Source: Collybia mongolica (Eukaryota; Basidiomycota; Agaricomycetes; Agaricales; Clitocybaceae). Taken from it: 64,000 nucleotides of DNA. Below the pieces are notes generated by a model. It was given only the letters and a program-made list of their open reading frames with translations, was not told the origin of the DNA and ran no database searches. The first letter of the stretch is position 1; each line of letters begins with the position of its first letter. Positions 43,571 to 56,291 of the stretch are shown here, in pieces. The translations under genes were made by a program, and so were the position numbers. The stretch spans positions 4,154,001-4,218,000 of the forward strand of contig JAAXNY010000005.1 of NCBI GenBank assembly GCA_013420905.1. The letters run 5' to 3'.

Positions 43571-45369
43571 ATGCTCAGTGCAGAACCCCTAATTCCCGTG
43601 TTTGAATCTGGTTTGGACGTCTTGTTGGCCTCTCAGGATGGCTTTTCTTCATCCACGCAATCTGGTCTGACGTCTACTGGGAGTACGGTTCCTGGCATCG
43701 GCTCCCTGACTGGAAGGGCCATAAAGGCTTTGGGATCCTTCGCGCTCTGTGGGCTTGACCGTGTCATCCCCGCACGCATCCGGGCTATATTATCCAAGTT
43801 TCCTCATTCCGATGCTCAAGCAACTGAATACGAAGATATTCAAGAAATATATGACATTGTTTTGGAAATTTCTAGGTATTTACACCTATAGATTGATATT
43901 AGGTGATGGAGAGTAACCCAGATCTAGGCCAAAGTTATACAGTGAGAGCCTGAGGCGGACAGCACTCGCATTACTCTTGACGCAAATCAACAATGGCCAA
44001 ACTCGCGAGCTTGTAGAGCGTTGGATCGCTGAAATACTGATGAGCTAGATATATTTCTACATGTTTTGGTGCTTCACTCGCCGTCTTCCTACACGTATGT
44101 CTTACAGCTTCTTCCAAAGGAAGGACGAAATGTGCTAAGGTGATACCAATACGTATTCAAAAGCCATCCGGGACAATAAACAAGGCTGTCAGGCAGTGCT
44201 CAATGTAGGATTCTTTAGGCTTTACCTCTCTGCTGAGAGCAACCTCTCCGGATCTGATTTAGCTGAGATATATCTCAGTATTCTTCACATTGCTAGGAGG
44301 TATCATCCTTGGCCTCTGATATCCATGTTGCTTCGACTGAAAGATCAGGCCCGAATTTCAGTTCCGGTCTTCAACAGAAGATGCAATTCGCCTGTTGGTA
44401 GATTCTGTCTCAACGAGAAAGACATCTTTCATCATGGCCCTTGCACTGTGGAATTTCGATGATCTAAAGTCATTGATCGAAGTCATTTTAGAACGTTTGA
44501 CATCTCCTAGGTGTGTCTAATTGCTGTTTTCATCATATTACCTCTTTATATTGTGATACAGAAACCGGTTGTCCACACCTATCGAGAATGACGATTCTGA
44601 GCGCACCTTCTCTTTTCTATTGATTTTGTATAGTATCGGAAAAGTCAGTCATCCAGACAGCAAGGTTTTTGGCGCAGGTTATCTTGATATCCTCCTTCAG
44701 GTCGAGAAGCTGAAACTTCCGGTTTATCGTTATCCAGATGGGTTTGCAGTGGCCCTGGATATTTTGGGGTTTTTACGATCCCTATGTGATAGCTTCCCTC
44801 GCTGACTATGTCGACGCATCAGCCATGATCTCCCATTATACACTGAAGAGGATCGGGAAAAAGCAACAGATGTGCTGTTGCTTCGAATCGCAAACGGTAG
44901 CAAACATCTTTCTGGAATGCTTGAAAGCTGGGATCCAACTGGGGTTGAGAAACTTTTGTCAATATTGGTGAAAAAACTTGGGTTTGTGTCCGCCATAAGG
45001 GAGGTTGTGCTCTAATTTTTTTGGCCAGGACAATCATTACTTCGGATTTCCGATGAAAACTACAAAGGCGTTACGGCCCCTCTAGTATCGTTCATAGCCA
45101 CGCATGCTTTATTCGATCATCAAATGTGCGAAGTTGTTATCGGTGCAGGGTTTTTAAACATTCTGTGCTCTACAAAGGAAGAAAACAAGGATGTGAAGAC
45201 CCTGGCTCCCGACATTCTGTACGTGCAGTTCTTTCGCTTTACTCCTCAAGCACTCGTGACTTTTTTATCTAGCCGGAAAGAGAAGTATACCTCACTCGTC
45301 AAACAAGCAGCAGCGCAATTTATTGCTTATCAAGTCGCGAACGATCGTGGTGACTCGTGGCGATGCTAG
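43571..45369 (+). pseudogene. Tandem pseudogene of the 587-aa protein
   Basis: Opens well (MLSAEPLIPVFESGLDVLLA, STVPGIGSLTGRAIKALGSF, IQEIYDIVLEISRY) to 43891. It then has stops, frameshifts and a loss of roughly 200 bases relative to 40668-42649 (LRRTALALLLTQINNGQTRE is in another frame near 43945). Later parts are recognisable: MLNVGFFRLYLSAESNLSGS (44196), ALALWNFDDLKSLIEVILER (44440), GYLDILLQVEKLKLPVYRYP, EKLLSILVKKLG and CEVVIGAGFLNILCSTKEEN. Introns are kept at the same places, so it arose by segmental tandem duplication, not by retroposition. Confidence 0.82.
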
Positions 45370-46600
45370 ATATCTGGGGACGACTCTACTGCAGAATTGA
45401 TTGGCAAGGGCGGTGCTCGCGGCGCGTACACGAGAACGAGAACAGCTACATCTTATAGCTGACCCTAAGAATCTGACGGACCCGCTTTTCTGAGATTTGA
45501 CAGGGTTCAGGGTGCGGGTGGGCGCTGTGTCCCGGGACTTAGTTGACAACTCTTGGGTATGCACATGGTGCACCTTCGGAAACGGCACCACGAATCAGTG
45601 GATGGGTCTCGTGGCTGTCTGATTGGGGATGATGAAGACCGTACTGGCTTAGGGAGTTGTTGGGCGTGAATTAAGCCGTCCTCACGGTCGCGAGGGTGTT
45701 TTTTATGCGAAATCAAGGGCGGGGGGGGGGGAGGGTACGTGAATCGACGAAAGAGAAAATTGCGGGAAAGGTAGTGTGTGAGGCCCGAAGCTTCGTTGCT
45801 GGCCCAAGTCATCAGGTTGTAAGGCGGGGCTCGGAAATCGCTGAATTCTAATTTGGGACTTGAGTAGATGAACAATATCGATGAAATCCTCCTTGAGAAA
45901 GGAGTCTAAAGGGAGTGCAATTGGGGTTAATAACAGACGACACATCCGGACAATAAAGAGACGTACGACAGCTCATGGACAACCAACAAACTACCCTCAC
46001 ACTCGAAATACTTCGGAATGCTTCCGCCGATATATCGTTTTAAACTAGACACTGCGTTGAATACCTTCGTTCTTGACATTTTATCTCCCACCCTACTCAC
46101 CTGATCTGAATCTCATTGAAAAAATCTTTCAGCGTTTGTATGTGATGCATCAAGCCTGATTCTAAGGTGTGTGAGGTTTGTTTACTGTATTTTTGGCGTT
46201 GAGAATGTATCCCCATTCCTGTTCAATTACGTAGGGCGTTGCTGGGTCTGGTAACAACAGGGTCATACACACTATAAACACTGTGTGTACCTGATCCATT
46301 TTTCATGGTCACTAAGGCGCCGTCAAGCGCCTGTTTTTGACATTTTTTATTGGGTTTCAATTCAGTTTGGCATTACATCATCCTGCAAGGGCCATCTGCA
46401 GTGAGCTATCATGCTACGACCCTATCATTTCAAGTCACGAAATGAACGCTAGACCACAACCCAACTAGGGAATGGTAGCGACGTTTCGGATACTGGTTGG
46501 TCATTTTATATGACTGTAGGCATCGCTGATACAGGGTGGGGTGGTAGGGAATGACATAAAGAGATTGTTTTGATTATTTATTGTGGATTATTTCTTGTGT
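45370..46600. other. Intergenic, no gene seen
   Basis: Frames are short and without motifs. A run of G lies at about 45721-45730. AT-rich between 46000 and 46380. Confidence 0.5.
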
Positions 46601-48042
46601 ATGGAGTACTATGAGCCTGAGAGGCCGTTCGAGGTGCTTTCATCGTCTTCTATAGAGCTTGTAACTTTGGTTGGGGTGTGGGTCGAGGTACGGGTTGACA
46701 TCTGGTTGTTAATTCCAAACTAATTCCAACCTTCAACGTCCATGTTGTATAGGTTTTTCTTTATGGTGAGGAGCGCCCGGTGCTGTTCCAAATCAACCGA
46801 TTCACGAGTACCTCCCCTTAATCCCACTAATGCAAGGCGTATACACCTGCCTCTTCTTCGAATCACTCTACATTATGGTGAAGAAGCGGAAAAATCAAGC
46901 GTTTTCGGGGAAGGTATTTGCGTCCCGCTTCTAAGAGAAGGGGAGCTCGCGTTTACGCAGACTGTCAGATATTCCTGTCGGTAGTCATGATGATGTATTT
47001 GGTGGCAACGGTTAACATTGGTGAGTGCTGAGTTCTGCGAGGATCGGTTCCCTTCACCTATGGATTTAGCATTGGGTTTGTATAGGACGATGAACGCTTT
47101 CGTTTGGTTGCAGGGTTCAGTCGAGCCTGTCGTCTATCTCCTCGACGTGAAAAGATGGGACAACTTTGGGCCTACTTTGACTTTCTGGTTCATGACGTGG
47201 TTGGGAGATGCCCTCGTTGTAAGTCAATCTTTCCATGTTCTTCGTTTGTCTTTTATCTAGTTTTTCAACAGATCTATCGCTGTTTCGTAATATGGAACCA
47301 GAGTTACGCCGTTATTATGGCTCCGTCTCTATTGTTGATATTCAGCATTGGCATGTCCATTCTATGCCTCTTCATTTGCAGATATTGATTGCTATTACAG
47401 CTGTGAATGCCGTGATCATGTTTTGGATCATGGGACCGTTCACTATTCGTTTTATTGGATTGAAGTATTGGATGAGAACGGTATATCCAGTCACGTTCGT
47501 CCAGAATATCCTCACAACAGGATTGATCGTGTTCAAAATCTTGCGTCAGCATCGTGGCTCGACTGTGGCAGGTGCACGGAACGCGGGATCACCGCTGCGG
47601 CTCATACATATCGTCCGGATACTGGTTGAGAGTGCTATGCTATACACCATCCAGCTTTTCGTCATGATCATCCTCCACCATCGGCGACATGATGCACAGT
47701 TCATCATGCAATGTGCCATGGTGCCGACTATTGGTGAGATAGTTTTTGGCCTTTACACGAGCACCCGTGTATGCTAAAGGCGCTGTAGGGATCGTGTTCA
47801 ACTTGATTGCTGTTCGCATTCATATGACTGAATCAGAGACGCTGCAAGGCGTAAGCACCGGCATCCTGCTGGCTGGGATATCGAGGTTGACGCATGATCA
47901 TTCGAGCACGGAGACTGAGGTCGACCAAATTTCGTCTCGGCATACGGATGAAGAGGCACCGCCGGTAGGGTCGAAGCGGACGGGGGCCGTCGCGTACGTA
48001 GGGACAAAAGGAGAGCGACACAATCGCAGTCGGTCCATTTAA
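46601..48042 (+). CDS. Seven-helix membrane protein (Agaricomycete GPCR-like family)
   Basis: Eight exons join to 347 aa: 46601-46687, 46753-46765, 46837-46913, 46969-47020, 47070-47218, 47272-47350, 47401-47733 and 47789-48042. Hydrophobic helices occur around VWVEVFLYGVYTCLFF, IFLSVVMMMYLVATVN, FWFMTWLGDALV, SYAVIMAPSLLLIFSI, VNAVIMFWIMG, YPVTFVQNILTTGLIVFK and SAMLYTIQLFVMIILH, followed by the PTIG/IVFNLIAVRI motif and a hydrophilic C-tail. DALVIYRCFVIW (end of helix 3) and the PTxGIxFxLIxxRI ending are, as I recall, typical of a large uncharacterised mushroom membrane-protein family. Exon 2 is 13 bp. Intron 6 (47351-47400) appears to use a GC donor. Ligand unknown. Confidence 0.75.
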
Positions 48043-48620
48043 TACGCAAGGGGAAAGGTTGATACAGGCCTGTTTATATTGTATATTAACTTATATATAG
48101 TTATTTGAGAGAACAAGAAATAAGGACTCGGAACCGCATATGCGATGAAACTTACGGGATGGTATAAAGATATGTTTCGTAGCGACGGTTGGATAGCAAC
48201 ACGTGGTGAGGTCCTTTATGTGGTTTTCTCCGTTGAAGTAGGATATGAAATGGTTCGATTCGTCAGGCTTGTCCTCGACGGTTCGTGATTTTCTAGAGAG
48301 CGTTATCGGAAGGATTGTCGCTAATAAGGTATCACGAAGTCGTTCCGGGTTGCGGTATGTTGTCGGAATTTTTGGAATTTTTGGAATGAGATTCGGAGAG
48401 TTTCGCTCGTCAACGGAGTCACGCACCAGAGTCCACGCGGTACTCGTGGCTTGTCGCCCGATTGGAATGTTGAAATCTGATTGGCCCACGATCATGTTGC
48501 TTGGTCGGGCCGCCAGCGCCAAACAACCGCCCATGCACCCCACGTGACCTAACAACAGGGTGTAGTGAAACTTACAAAATTGGGCTCGACATTCCGAGTC
48601 GCTTTCCACCCGAGACCACG

Positions 48621-50006
48621 ATGCATGTGTCCAATCCGTTCCACTGTCTGACGCTATCGCTGCTCATTCTCCCCCCTCTCCTCATTACCACATACCTCCT
48701 CGCCGCGTTCCCCCACCCACCCGCACCTGTCACTGTGTACCCGTCACTCGCGAGCCTACCGGCGGATGCAAAATCATGGGCGATATATCCGGAGGACTTC
48801 TACCCCGGGGGAGGATATGTCTCGCTGCCGTTTGGACGGGTATGCGCGCTGGTACCTGTCGTGTGGCGAGTTGTCATGCTGAATCTGGGCGTCTAGGTAC
48901 GGTATTGGCTGTTAGGACCGGAAAAGGGAAGGAAGGTACGGTGATTAGCTTGTGATCGGGGCATCACTCATTGTGGCACAGGTCGTGCTTATTCATGGCC
49001 TCTCGATCCCTGCCATGATATGGAAGAACGTCGCTCCTCAGCTCGCGGCGCGTGGCTTTCGCGTCCTGGTTTATGGTGTGTGGTCGTGTTTTTCGGCGAC
49101 GATTGTCTCATGAGTGCGATTTGTGTGGTTTGGGCAGATTTGTATGGTCGGGGATACTCTGATGCGCCGCAGACGATATATGATGCGAATTTGTATACGA
49201 CGCAGCTGGCGCTGCTGATGCAGCACTTGCGGTGGGAAAAGGCGCTTGTGGCGGGGGTGTCGATGGGTGGTGGTATTGCTGCGGCTTTCACCGCCCAATT
49301 TCCGCACCTCGTGGATGAGAAGGTTGTGCTGTTGGCATCCGCGGGGCTCATGGAGGTGCGTTTTCTGTCGTTGCTGGTATTTTGCACTTGCTAATGAAGT
49401 AAAGGCGGGCGACATGTCACGCACTGTCAAGTTTATGTCTTCCCCTCTGGTCCAACTTATGGCCTCGACAATACCCGTCCAAAAATACCTCCAACGCTTG
49501 ACGAATTCGACCTTGAGCAAGAATACCGCCCCGGTCAACGAAGACGACGAGATACCTGAAGCAAGAGAAAAGGGGGATGATCAGATAACTGAGGTCTTGC
49601 ACCTATCGGTATCTATGAGTGGAGTGCTCACACGTTGTTAGATTGTCCGCCTCCAATCAGCACATCTGACAGGATACAACGCGGCGTTGTCGTCCTCGCT
49701 GCGGGATGGCCCAATTCGTGGACAAGCTGCATCGTTTTCGTCTGAGGGCTTTAAGAAGCTCCGGGCTGTGCTCATTGTACACGTAAGTCTTTCAATAGCT
49801 TGTATGGCGTCTGCCTCAAGTTTATCATGCAGGGCACAAAAGACAATACAGTGCATCCGCGATATGCACCCCTCATCTTCTCCCTGCTCCCATCGACACT
49901 GCGTTCGCGATCAAAGCTCATGACGCTTGAAGGTGCAGGGCACGACATCACAATCAGCCATGGAGACGAGGTGGTCAAGGAAATGATTAAATTTTTCAAG
50001 TCGTAG
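48621..50006 (+). CDS. Alpha/beta-hydrolase, membrane-anchored
   Basis: Seven exons, 48621-48839, 48897-48935, 48982-49075, 49138-49355, 49405-49593, 49642-49782 and 49833-50006, give 357 aa. Residues 5-30 form one hydrophobic helix (LTLSLLILPPLLITTYLLA), a signal anchor. The fold markers are VVLIHGLS (oxyanion loop), DLYGRGYSD, the nucleophile elbow GVSMGG (Ser), a late strand VLIVHGTKDNTV (probable catalytic Asp) and GAGHDI (catalytic His). The triad is therefore complete. Substrate cannot be told; relatives include epoxide-hydrolase-like and monoacylglycerol-lipase-like enzymes. A 578-base gap separates it from the preceding gene on the same strand. Confidence 0.88.
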
Positions 50007-50418
50007 ATTTCTCTTTTCTCTTTTCGATACACGCCTCGGCGTTGTAGACTGGATCTGGATTTCCTTGGCCTCCGGAAAGCACACTATTGTTACTGCACCC
50101 ATCTCACCTGTACGCATTATCATTTCATGTTGTTTGTTTGTTCACCTACCTCCTCTATGCTACGTACTATCCTAGTTACCCGTTGTACCCACCCCCCATT
50201 ATCATTATAGATGGCATTGATAATTGATTGATTTTTTTTTACTGCACCTTGTTTCCGCCCCTGTCCGTCAGCCGAATTGCGCAAAGGTCAGTTGCACGTG
50301 ACTGGTCGCGGGTTTTGGTTGTATTGGATTGTTTGGCGCGACACGATTTGACGGCGAACGTGGTGGGAAGCCTTTGACTCAGTCAAAGCGGTCTGCTGCA
50401 CTCTGCGCACGGACCAGA

Positions 50419-53400
50419 ATGGCCCTCGACGCACCCCCACTCGCCCTCCACGACATCATACACACCCTCTCCCCATCCCCCAGCCCAGAGGCACAAGCAG
50501 CCTCCCCAGAACCCCTCACAGATGGAGATATCACCCGTATGCGTCGCAGGCTGGAGGAGATGGGGCTGGCCCGGAAGGACGCTTCGAATGTGAGCTCGCG
50601 GGAGCAGGAGCTGGCAGACATGGTGCGTCTCGCGATTGGCTGGTGACGTCCTGGTTGGTCTGAGTGAGTAACAGGTCCTGCGATTGACCGAGTCGACATT
50701 GCTTGATTCGACGCAGCTTGTGAGACAGGCGGAGACGATTGCGGGGTTGGTGCTGCAGCGGGATTATCTAGTCGGACAGGTGGAAGAGGAGCGCGCGCGC
50801 TGGGAGTCGGAGAAGGATGGATGGGCCAGAATGGCTGAGGCGCTTATTGCACAGCGTAATCGACCTGGGAATAGTGCTGCTAAGGATGCGGTCGGTCTTG
50901 TCGCCTACTGATTTCATTTTGTGCTAATATGGTTTTAGGAATTGGAGCGTCATTGCTCCGCGTTCGAGTCTGATAACCGGGCTCTCCGAGAAAAGGTAGA
51001 TCTATTTTTTTCTTGTTCTATACTGTATGATTGCTAAACGAGCCCAGTTACATGACACCCAGACACGCATGCAGTCGCTCGAGTCTGAGCTCACGAAGTT
51101 ACGTCCTATTCTCCTCATGCAGCCTTTTCCCTCCAATGCGTCTCAGTCCACCCTCGCCTCCATCAGCCATGCGTCCACTTTTCTCTCATCTGTGCCATAC
51201 CCATCCCTCAATCCCGCCACCCAGAACGCAAGACTAAAACTAAAAAAGAAGAAAAAAGAGGCCCGTGTGGCGGTATATACCACCACACAGGAAGAGCCTG
51301 ATGTCGTAGTTATCAGCGACGACCAGAAACAGAACCAGCGCTCAGGTGTCGACGGCCATACTGGTTCGTTCTCGCAGTTCCAAGCACACCCAGCGCCGAA
51401 TTCCAGTACACAACCTGTCGTTTTTTCAGGCGACCATTATCGAAAACCAACTGTGCGGCCCCTGGGTGGCCCTCTCACAGCTCCCCCTACGACGATGCAG
51501 TTTCAGGTCAACCCCCCAGTTCAACCACAGGCAGGCCAATCCTCCTCTCAACCACCACTGTCGGCCTCGGCAGAAGCGAGTACTTCCAACCAGCCTCCAC
51601 CCCCTGTAACACCCAAGCAACCTCCTAAAACAAAAAAAAGCGGGTCCAGTGCTCCGCTCATCCCTCTTACCTCAGATGCCCGTACGGAGCACCTTCTGCT
51701 TGCCGCAAGGAAGATCGGGAGGGAACGGGCAGGCATTGTAGCGGGATTCATACGTGACCGCCAGCGCGAGGTGGACGCACAAAAGGCGGAACGAGCGGAG
51801 AAGGAGCGTGAAAGACTGGAGAAGGAGCGACGAGAGAGGGCTGGCGACAAGGAACGAGGTGGGATGTCGTATTACCGCAAAGATAGTGCAGGTGCCAACC
51901 CTACGACGCCCAAGGTGGTGAGGGTCATTGGGACACCTGGTGCTGCCGCAGTAAGCGGTGTGGGCGGTTCACATTATCCAAATTTTCCGAATTTGACACC
52001 GGGTCAGAGTCCGCGGGGGCAGGGGCAGGGCCTTATTTCAGGCTTTGTATATGAAGGTGTACCTGCTCGACCCGGCGCTGCGGGAGGTGGCAGTAGCTAC
52101 GTACAACCAAACACCCCAAGACAGGTGGCTGCTACGGCACAGCAAGGCCCACAAAGCCAGCAAGCGCAGGGCGGCCCGAATACCCCCCTTGCATCACTCT
52201 TGGATGCTGCTCGCTTGATGGATGACGACGCAGGCAGCGGAGATGGGATGGGGAATGGGAATGAGCAAGAGGGCACAAATAAAGAGGGTGAAGCAAGTGG
52301 GAGCGGGGTGAGGCGGGGTGCGAGCTCGTTGGAGGAACCCGAGAGTCCCGTGCCGAAGAGGAGGCGGCTGGGCACTAATGGAGACACCGAGGGGAACGAC
52401 GATGCTTCTAGCCGCGTGCGGAGTGCGCTGGACGTTTTGGCCGACCAAGCTGCTGCGTTCAGCTCTGCGGATCATCGGCCTGGCAAGGGGAAAGTGAGGG
52501 AAATGGCTGGTAAGGAGGGTGCGATACTGGAGACCGCTGCTACTGCTATGAAAGGGCGGGGGCGAGGAAAACCGAAGGCCCGCGAGAAGGAGAAGCAGGG
52601 CAAGGGTGATGCGCCGCCCGCTTTGACTGGTCGGAAACCACGCGTCCGGGCGCCAGCGAAACCGCGGAAGCTTGCACCTGCGCTATCCGTCCCAGGGACC
52701 CTCCCCGTGCCTGCCGTGGTCGTTTCTGCGAAGGGGAAGGAAAAGGCGGGCACTGCGGCGCCGAGGATGATCTCACCGCCTGGGCCGAGAGGTTCTAGCA
52801 CGGGTGTGCTGACTGTGGGCTTGGCTGGGGGCATGGGGGTCTCCCCCTTGGATCGCATACCCCTTGTGAGGAAACCTGGTGAGGACACGCATGGGCCACG
52901 GAAAGGCGGCGGTGGTGGTGGAGTCCTTGCGTCAGGCGAGGGATCGCAGTTTGGGTTCAGGCCGGTGAGCTGGGGACGGTCAGAGGAGGAATCGGAAGGG
53001 GGGAGTTCGCCGGTTGTGGATGTTCGGGAGCTGCGGAGGAAGAGGAGGGAGGAGAATAATGTTATGGCTGTTGACGAGGTTGAGGGGTTGCCGGTTGGGG
53101 ATGATGTCATTTTTTCTGTACGGAAGAATGGGAATGGGAAGGGGAAGGGGAAGGAGGCGGTGGTTGCGGGTGATCCAGCCGTTCTTCCTTCAGGCTCTAC
53201 GAGCCTGATTCCTACTTCGGCCGTTGTCAGGAGTTCTAAGGCTCAAGAAGAGAGCGTTCCTCTACAGGCTAAGCAGGTGAAAAGCAGTGAGCAGGCGAAG
53301 AAGCCACCCGATGCGGAAGATGCTGAGATGGACGATGCTCAAGCTACAAGGATCGAACATATTAACGAAGCTTCGCAAGGCGAGCCCCTCAGTGAGCTGC

Positions 53401-54525
53401 AAACAAGGGAACTATCAGCACCTCCATCCGAAGTCGATGCGATGCTCGTTGAAGAACCTCCCCTTCTAGAACACCCCAACGAAGACGCTGGTGATTCTCC
53501 TAAACCTCGAAGTATTAATGTGGTTGGTGTAACGCGACTCGCGATCGCCGATCAAGAGGCTTCCAGCAGCCACGAACTTCGTGTTATGGGGGTTGAGAGG
53601 ATGCTGGATCCCACGCCTACGATCCAGGGGCAACTTCGCTTATCACCGTCGCACCCTACCACCCACCCCCTGGCAGGGCTGGACAATGGTCGCCTCCAGC
53701 GTCCTGTCCTTGAGGCCGATGCCGACGTCGATATAGATCTGGACTTGGATGCTGATGGGGACGCTGATGCTGACGGAGAGCCTGATGCTGAGGGCGAGGC
53801 AGACGTCGACGCTGAGGGCGAAATAGACCCCGACGTCGAGCCTTCAGCTTCACGCGGTGACGCTGCACCGTTTCAAGCCTCGGGCGAGCCTCCCCGAGAA
53901 AACGGGCTGGACGCGGCTTCCCTTACAGATTCCAACTCCCAAGGCTCCTTGGCATCTAGAAGTTCGATGTTATCAGCCTCTGAGTCGATCGATGATCCTT
54001 CAAGAGCTACGGTCAAACTGACATCACAAGACCTGTTGTCGATGGTCCCTGATAAACGGCCTAGGAGCCCCTACGTAAAATGGACAAAAGAAGAAGACGA
54101 ATTGCTCGTGGAGGTGGATCCGTTGTCTCCCTCTCACGCTAGGTGCTTTTCTGACCATGAAAAAGGCTGTGAACAAATACGGACACAAGTGGGATCTGGT
54201 GCAGAAAGCTTTGCCCAGCCGGGGCTACCATCAGGTTCGACAGCGATGGTTGAGGAGACTAGGTGGGCGCGATCTAGCCAATAGAGGCATATTACTGACT
54301 GAAACATCCGTTCCCCAAACAGGACTTCTTGATCATAAGCAAGGCTTGTCGTCATTTCAGACGGGAGGGTCTGTCGTTCAGGGCATGGCTCCTATTGGCG
54401 GGAATGAAGCTGCACAGATGGACCCTGTGCCCAAGCCGAAACTGGGCATGGCACCTCTCAGCAGCGAGTTGGCATATGCAGTGCTCGGGCTCTCATCAAG
54501 CTCGGGCATCGATCCGAGCCGATGA
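50419..54525 (+). CDS. Large Myb/SANT-repeat protein with disordered middle
   Basis: Five exons, 50419-50622, 50675-50890, 50939-50995, 51048-54113 and 54166-54525, give 1300 aa. Residues about 70-180 are a predicted coiled coil (GQVEEERARWESEKDGWARM, then LHDTQTRMQSLESELTKL). Roughly residues 185-1160 are low complexity: Pro/Ser/Gln-rich, a charged helix (RQREVDAQKAERAEKERERL), basic clusters and then an acidic Asp/Glu/Ala repeat near 53720-53840 (alternating DAD, DGD and EGE). One Myb repeat lies near the C-terminus: KWTKEEDELLVE, split by the last intron, then AVNKYGHKWDLVQKAL and QRWLRRL; all three Trp are in place. Probably a nuclear DNA- or chromatin-binding protein. No orthologue name recognised. 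Confidence 0.82.
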
Positions 54526-55328
54526 CACGCTTTCAAGATCATTGTAATATACGCTTTGGATTTGATTGTATGTCGCTGATCTACGGTTCTGGGTATCTAC
54601 TTATTTTGGTTTTCTTTTTGTGACGTTTAATCTATCTGATATCTGGTTTTTGCGTTAATAGGCTGTAATATACTTGTAGCACAAGATACAGAGTTTTTTT
54701 TTTTTCCTGGTTCCGATTTCGCCACCCCAGATTTTCTTGGACCCCACTTCTGCACGGAGGTAAATGATACAATGTTTACGACATAGTGTGTATGACGGGA
54801 TTAGGATCAGATCAAACTGCTTGGCCACGGGTACATGGGATTCCCTGATGTGGTGAGCGATCCCTGCTATGAATCTATTGCTGATGTATTTTTCCAAAAT
54901 CAGTAATATAAACATGGTTTTCGCCAGGTTCATTGTCACAGAACATGTGCCCGGACGGAAATGGCTGTTTCTCTCCCTAGGTGTGGACCTACCCAGTTAG
55001 ACGCGTGAACCTAGGCCCTTGCGTCATAAGTCGAGGCTCGTGTCGGTATAATACACACGTTACGGCAGGCATTGACCTGTAGCCCGTCGACTACCATGCC
55101 CGAGCTGATTGTTTTCGGTCGGACAATAATGCCAATTTCGCCGTGTAAATCATTTTATTGAAGTGAAAAGAGAACCGCTAATTGTCACTCAAGCTTTTCC
55201 ATGCCGACATAGCTTCTCCCGTTCATTTCAGCCTTAGCCGATCCTGACAAGTTTGGTTTCCATTCTTCTCAAAAGTCGCTCGTTCGAAATGGTGATCCAT
55301 CCCCTAATCTCTCCTCACACCCACCACA
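54526..55328. other. Intergenic, no gene seen
   Basis: Holds the 3' end of the Myb-repeat gene and the upstream region of the WW-like gene. A T-run lies near 54695. The minus-strand frame 54655-54939 has no motif and looks accidental. Confidence 0.5.
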
Positions 55329-56291
55329 ATGTCGCTTCTAGCATATTCGCCAGACGAAGGGAACGATTCGTCTATGCCGTTTATCGAGACGGCAACGTAT
55401 CAAAGGCCTTTTGGTAGTGATGATTCGAGGTATGAATGAATTTTGGAGTGTTTTATTCAATCGCTCACCCAAGTATGCTACAAGCTCTCGAGTACCACCC
55501 GATCCCTGGAAGCAGTACACACACCCCAACGGCGACATCTACTTTCATAACCGCCCGCTACGGCTGATAACTCCCGACGACATATGTGATCCTACCACGT
55601 TGGGATTCATCCTTGAAGCCAGGGAAGACCACCTCCAATGCCTTCAGAGCGACTCCAGCCTCGGAAAGCTGGCCGATGACTGGGAAATGACGCTGTCCGA
55701 CGTGTCAGAGACGGCGGCGGTCATTAGGATGTACTCGAGGCGGCTGGGAGAGTCCTACGTCTGGACAGAGGAACGAGGTGAGTTGACAAATCCCCTCCGT
55801 AATCTGTGCCTGTTTTGTTGATTTCATCTCATCGAGGTTTGGAGTTCCGATCTCCCGAGCATTTTTGGTCACACGTTGCTGAATACCCATCACACCATGA
55901 CGAGCTCCCACCGAATACGGAAAGCGCGTTTGTTCAATCCCTGATGAAGGGTGAGTTTCTGTTGAGTTTGGTGAACCCGGCCTCGCTGACCTCAATTAAA
56001 TTACCCTTACCCAGCAAAACAGCTCGGTACACAAGGGGAAATATTCCCATTCTCCGCCACACAGATCGATCAAGTGATCAAGCGATATGAACAGTTGAAA
56101 GGTGAGCCGCTGAGTTTGAGTCCCAGCTGATCTTGATAAATACACCAAATCGCTCAGGTCTGCAAAACGAGGGAAGAAATGTAGTTCCGGCTCTCGCGTG
56201 GCTCATGGGCGCCGTCATGCCTCTTGACGCTTGCGGAAAAACATACACGGATCAGGACCTTGGGGACCTGATGAGGCAGATGCGCGTCTAA
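55329..56291 (+). CDS. WW-like domain protein, 242 aa
   Basis: Five exons, 55329-55429, 55485-55777, 55837-55950, 56015-56101 and 56158-56291, join in one frame. After an acidic N-terminus (MSLLAYSPDEGNDSSMPF) there is a WW-like motif, DPWKQYTHPNGDIYFHN followed by RLITPDDI. This has the first Trp, the aromatic pair and the Asn of WW domains, but the second Trp is not obvious, so binding to Pro-rich partners is only inferred. The rest is helical (EHFWSHVAEYPSHHDELP, ATQIDQVIKRYEQLK, DLGDLMRQMRV). Similar WW-like proteins, often with membrane segments downstream, occur in mushrooms; here the protein is short and ends without one. Confidence 0.65.

Noticed and set aside
48091..48609. Minus-strand frame of 172 codons between the membrane protein and hydrolase genes
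   Set aside because: No motif or helix pattern; it overlaps the likely 3' and 5' flanks of two well-supported plus-strand genes.
52097..53110. Long minus-strand frames (up to 212 codons) rich in Pro/Ser
   Set aside because: Shadows of the GC-rich low-complexity region of the Myb-repeat gene on the plus strand.
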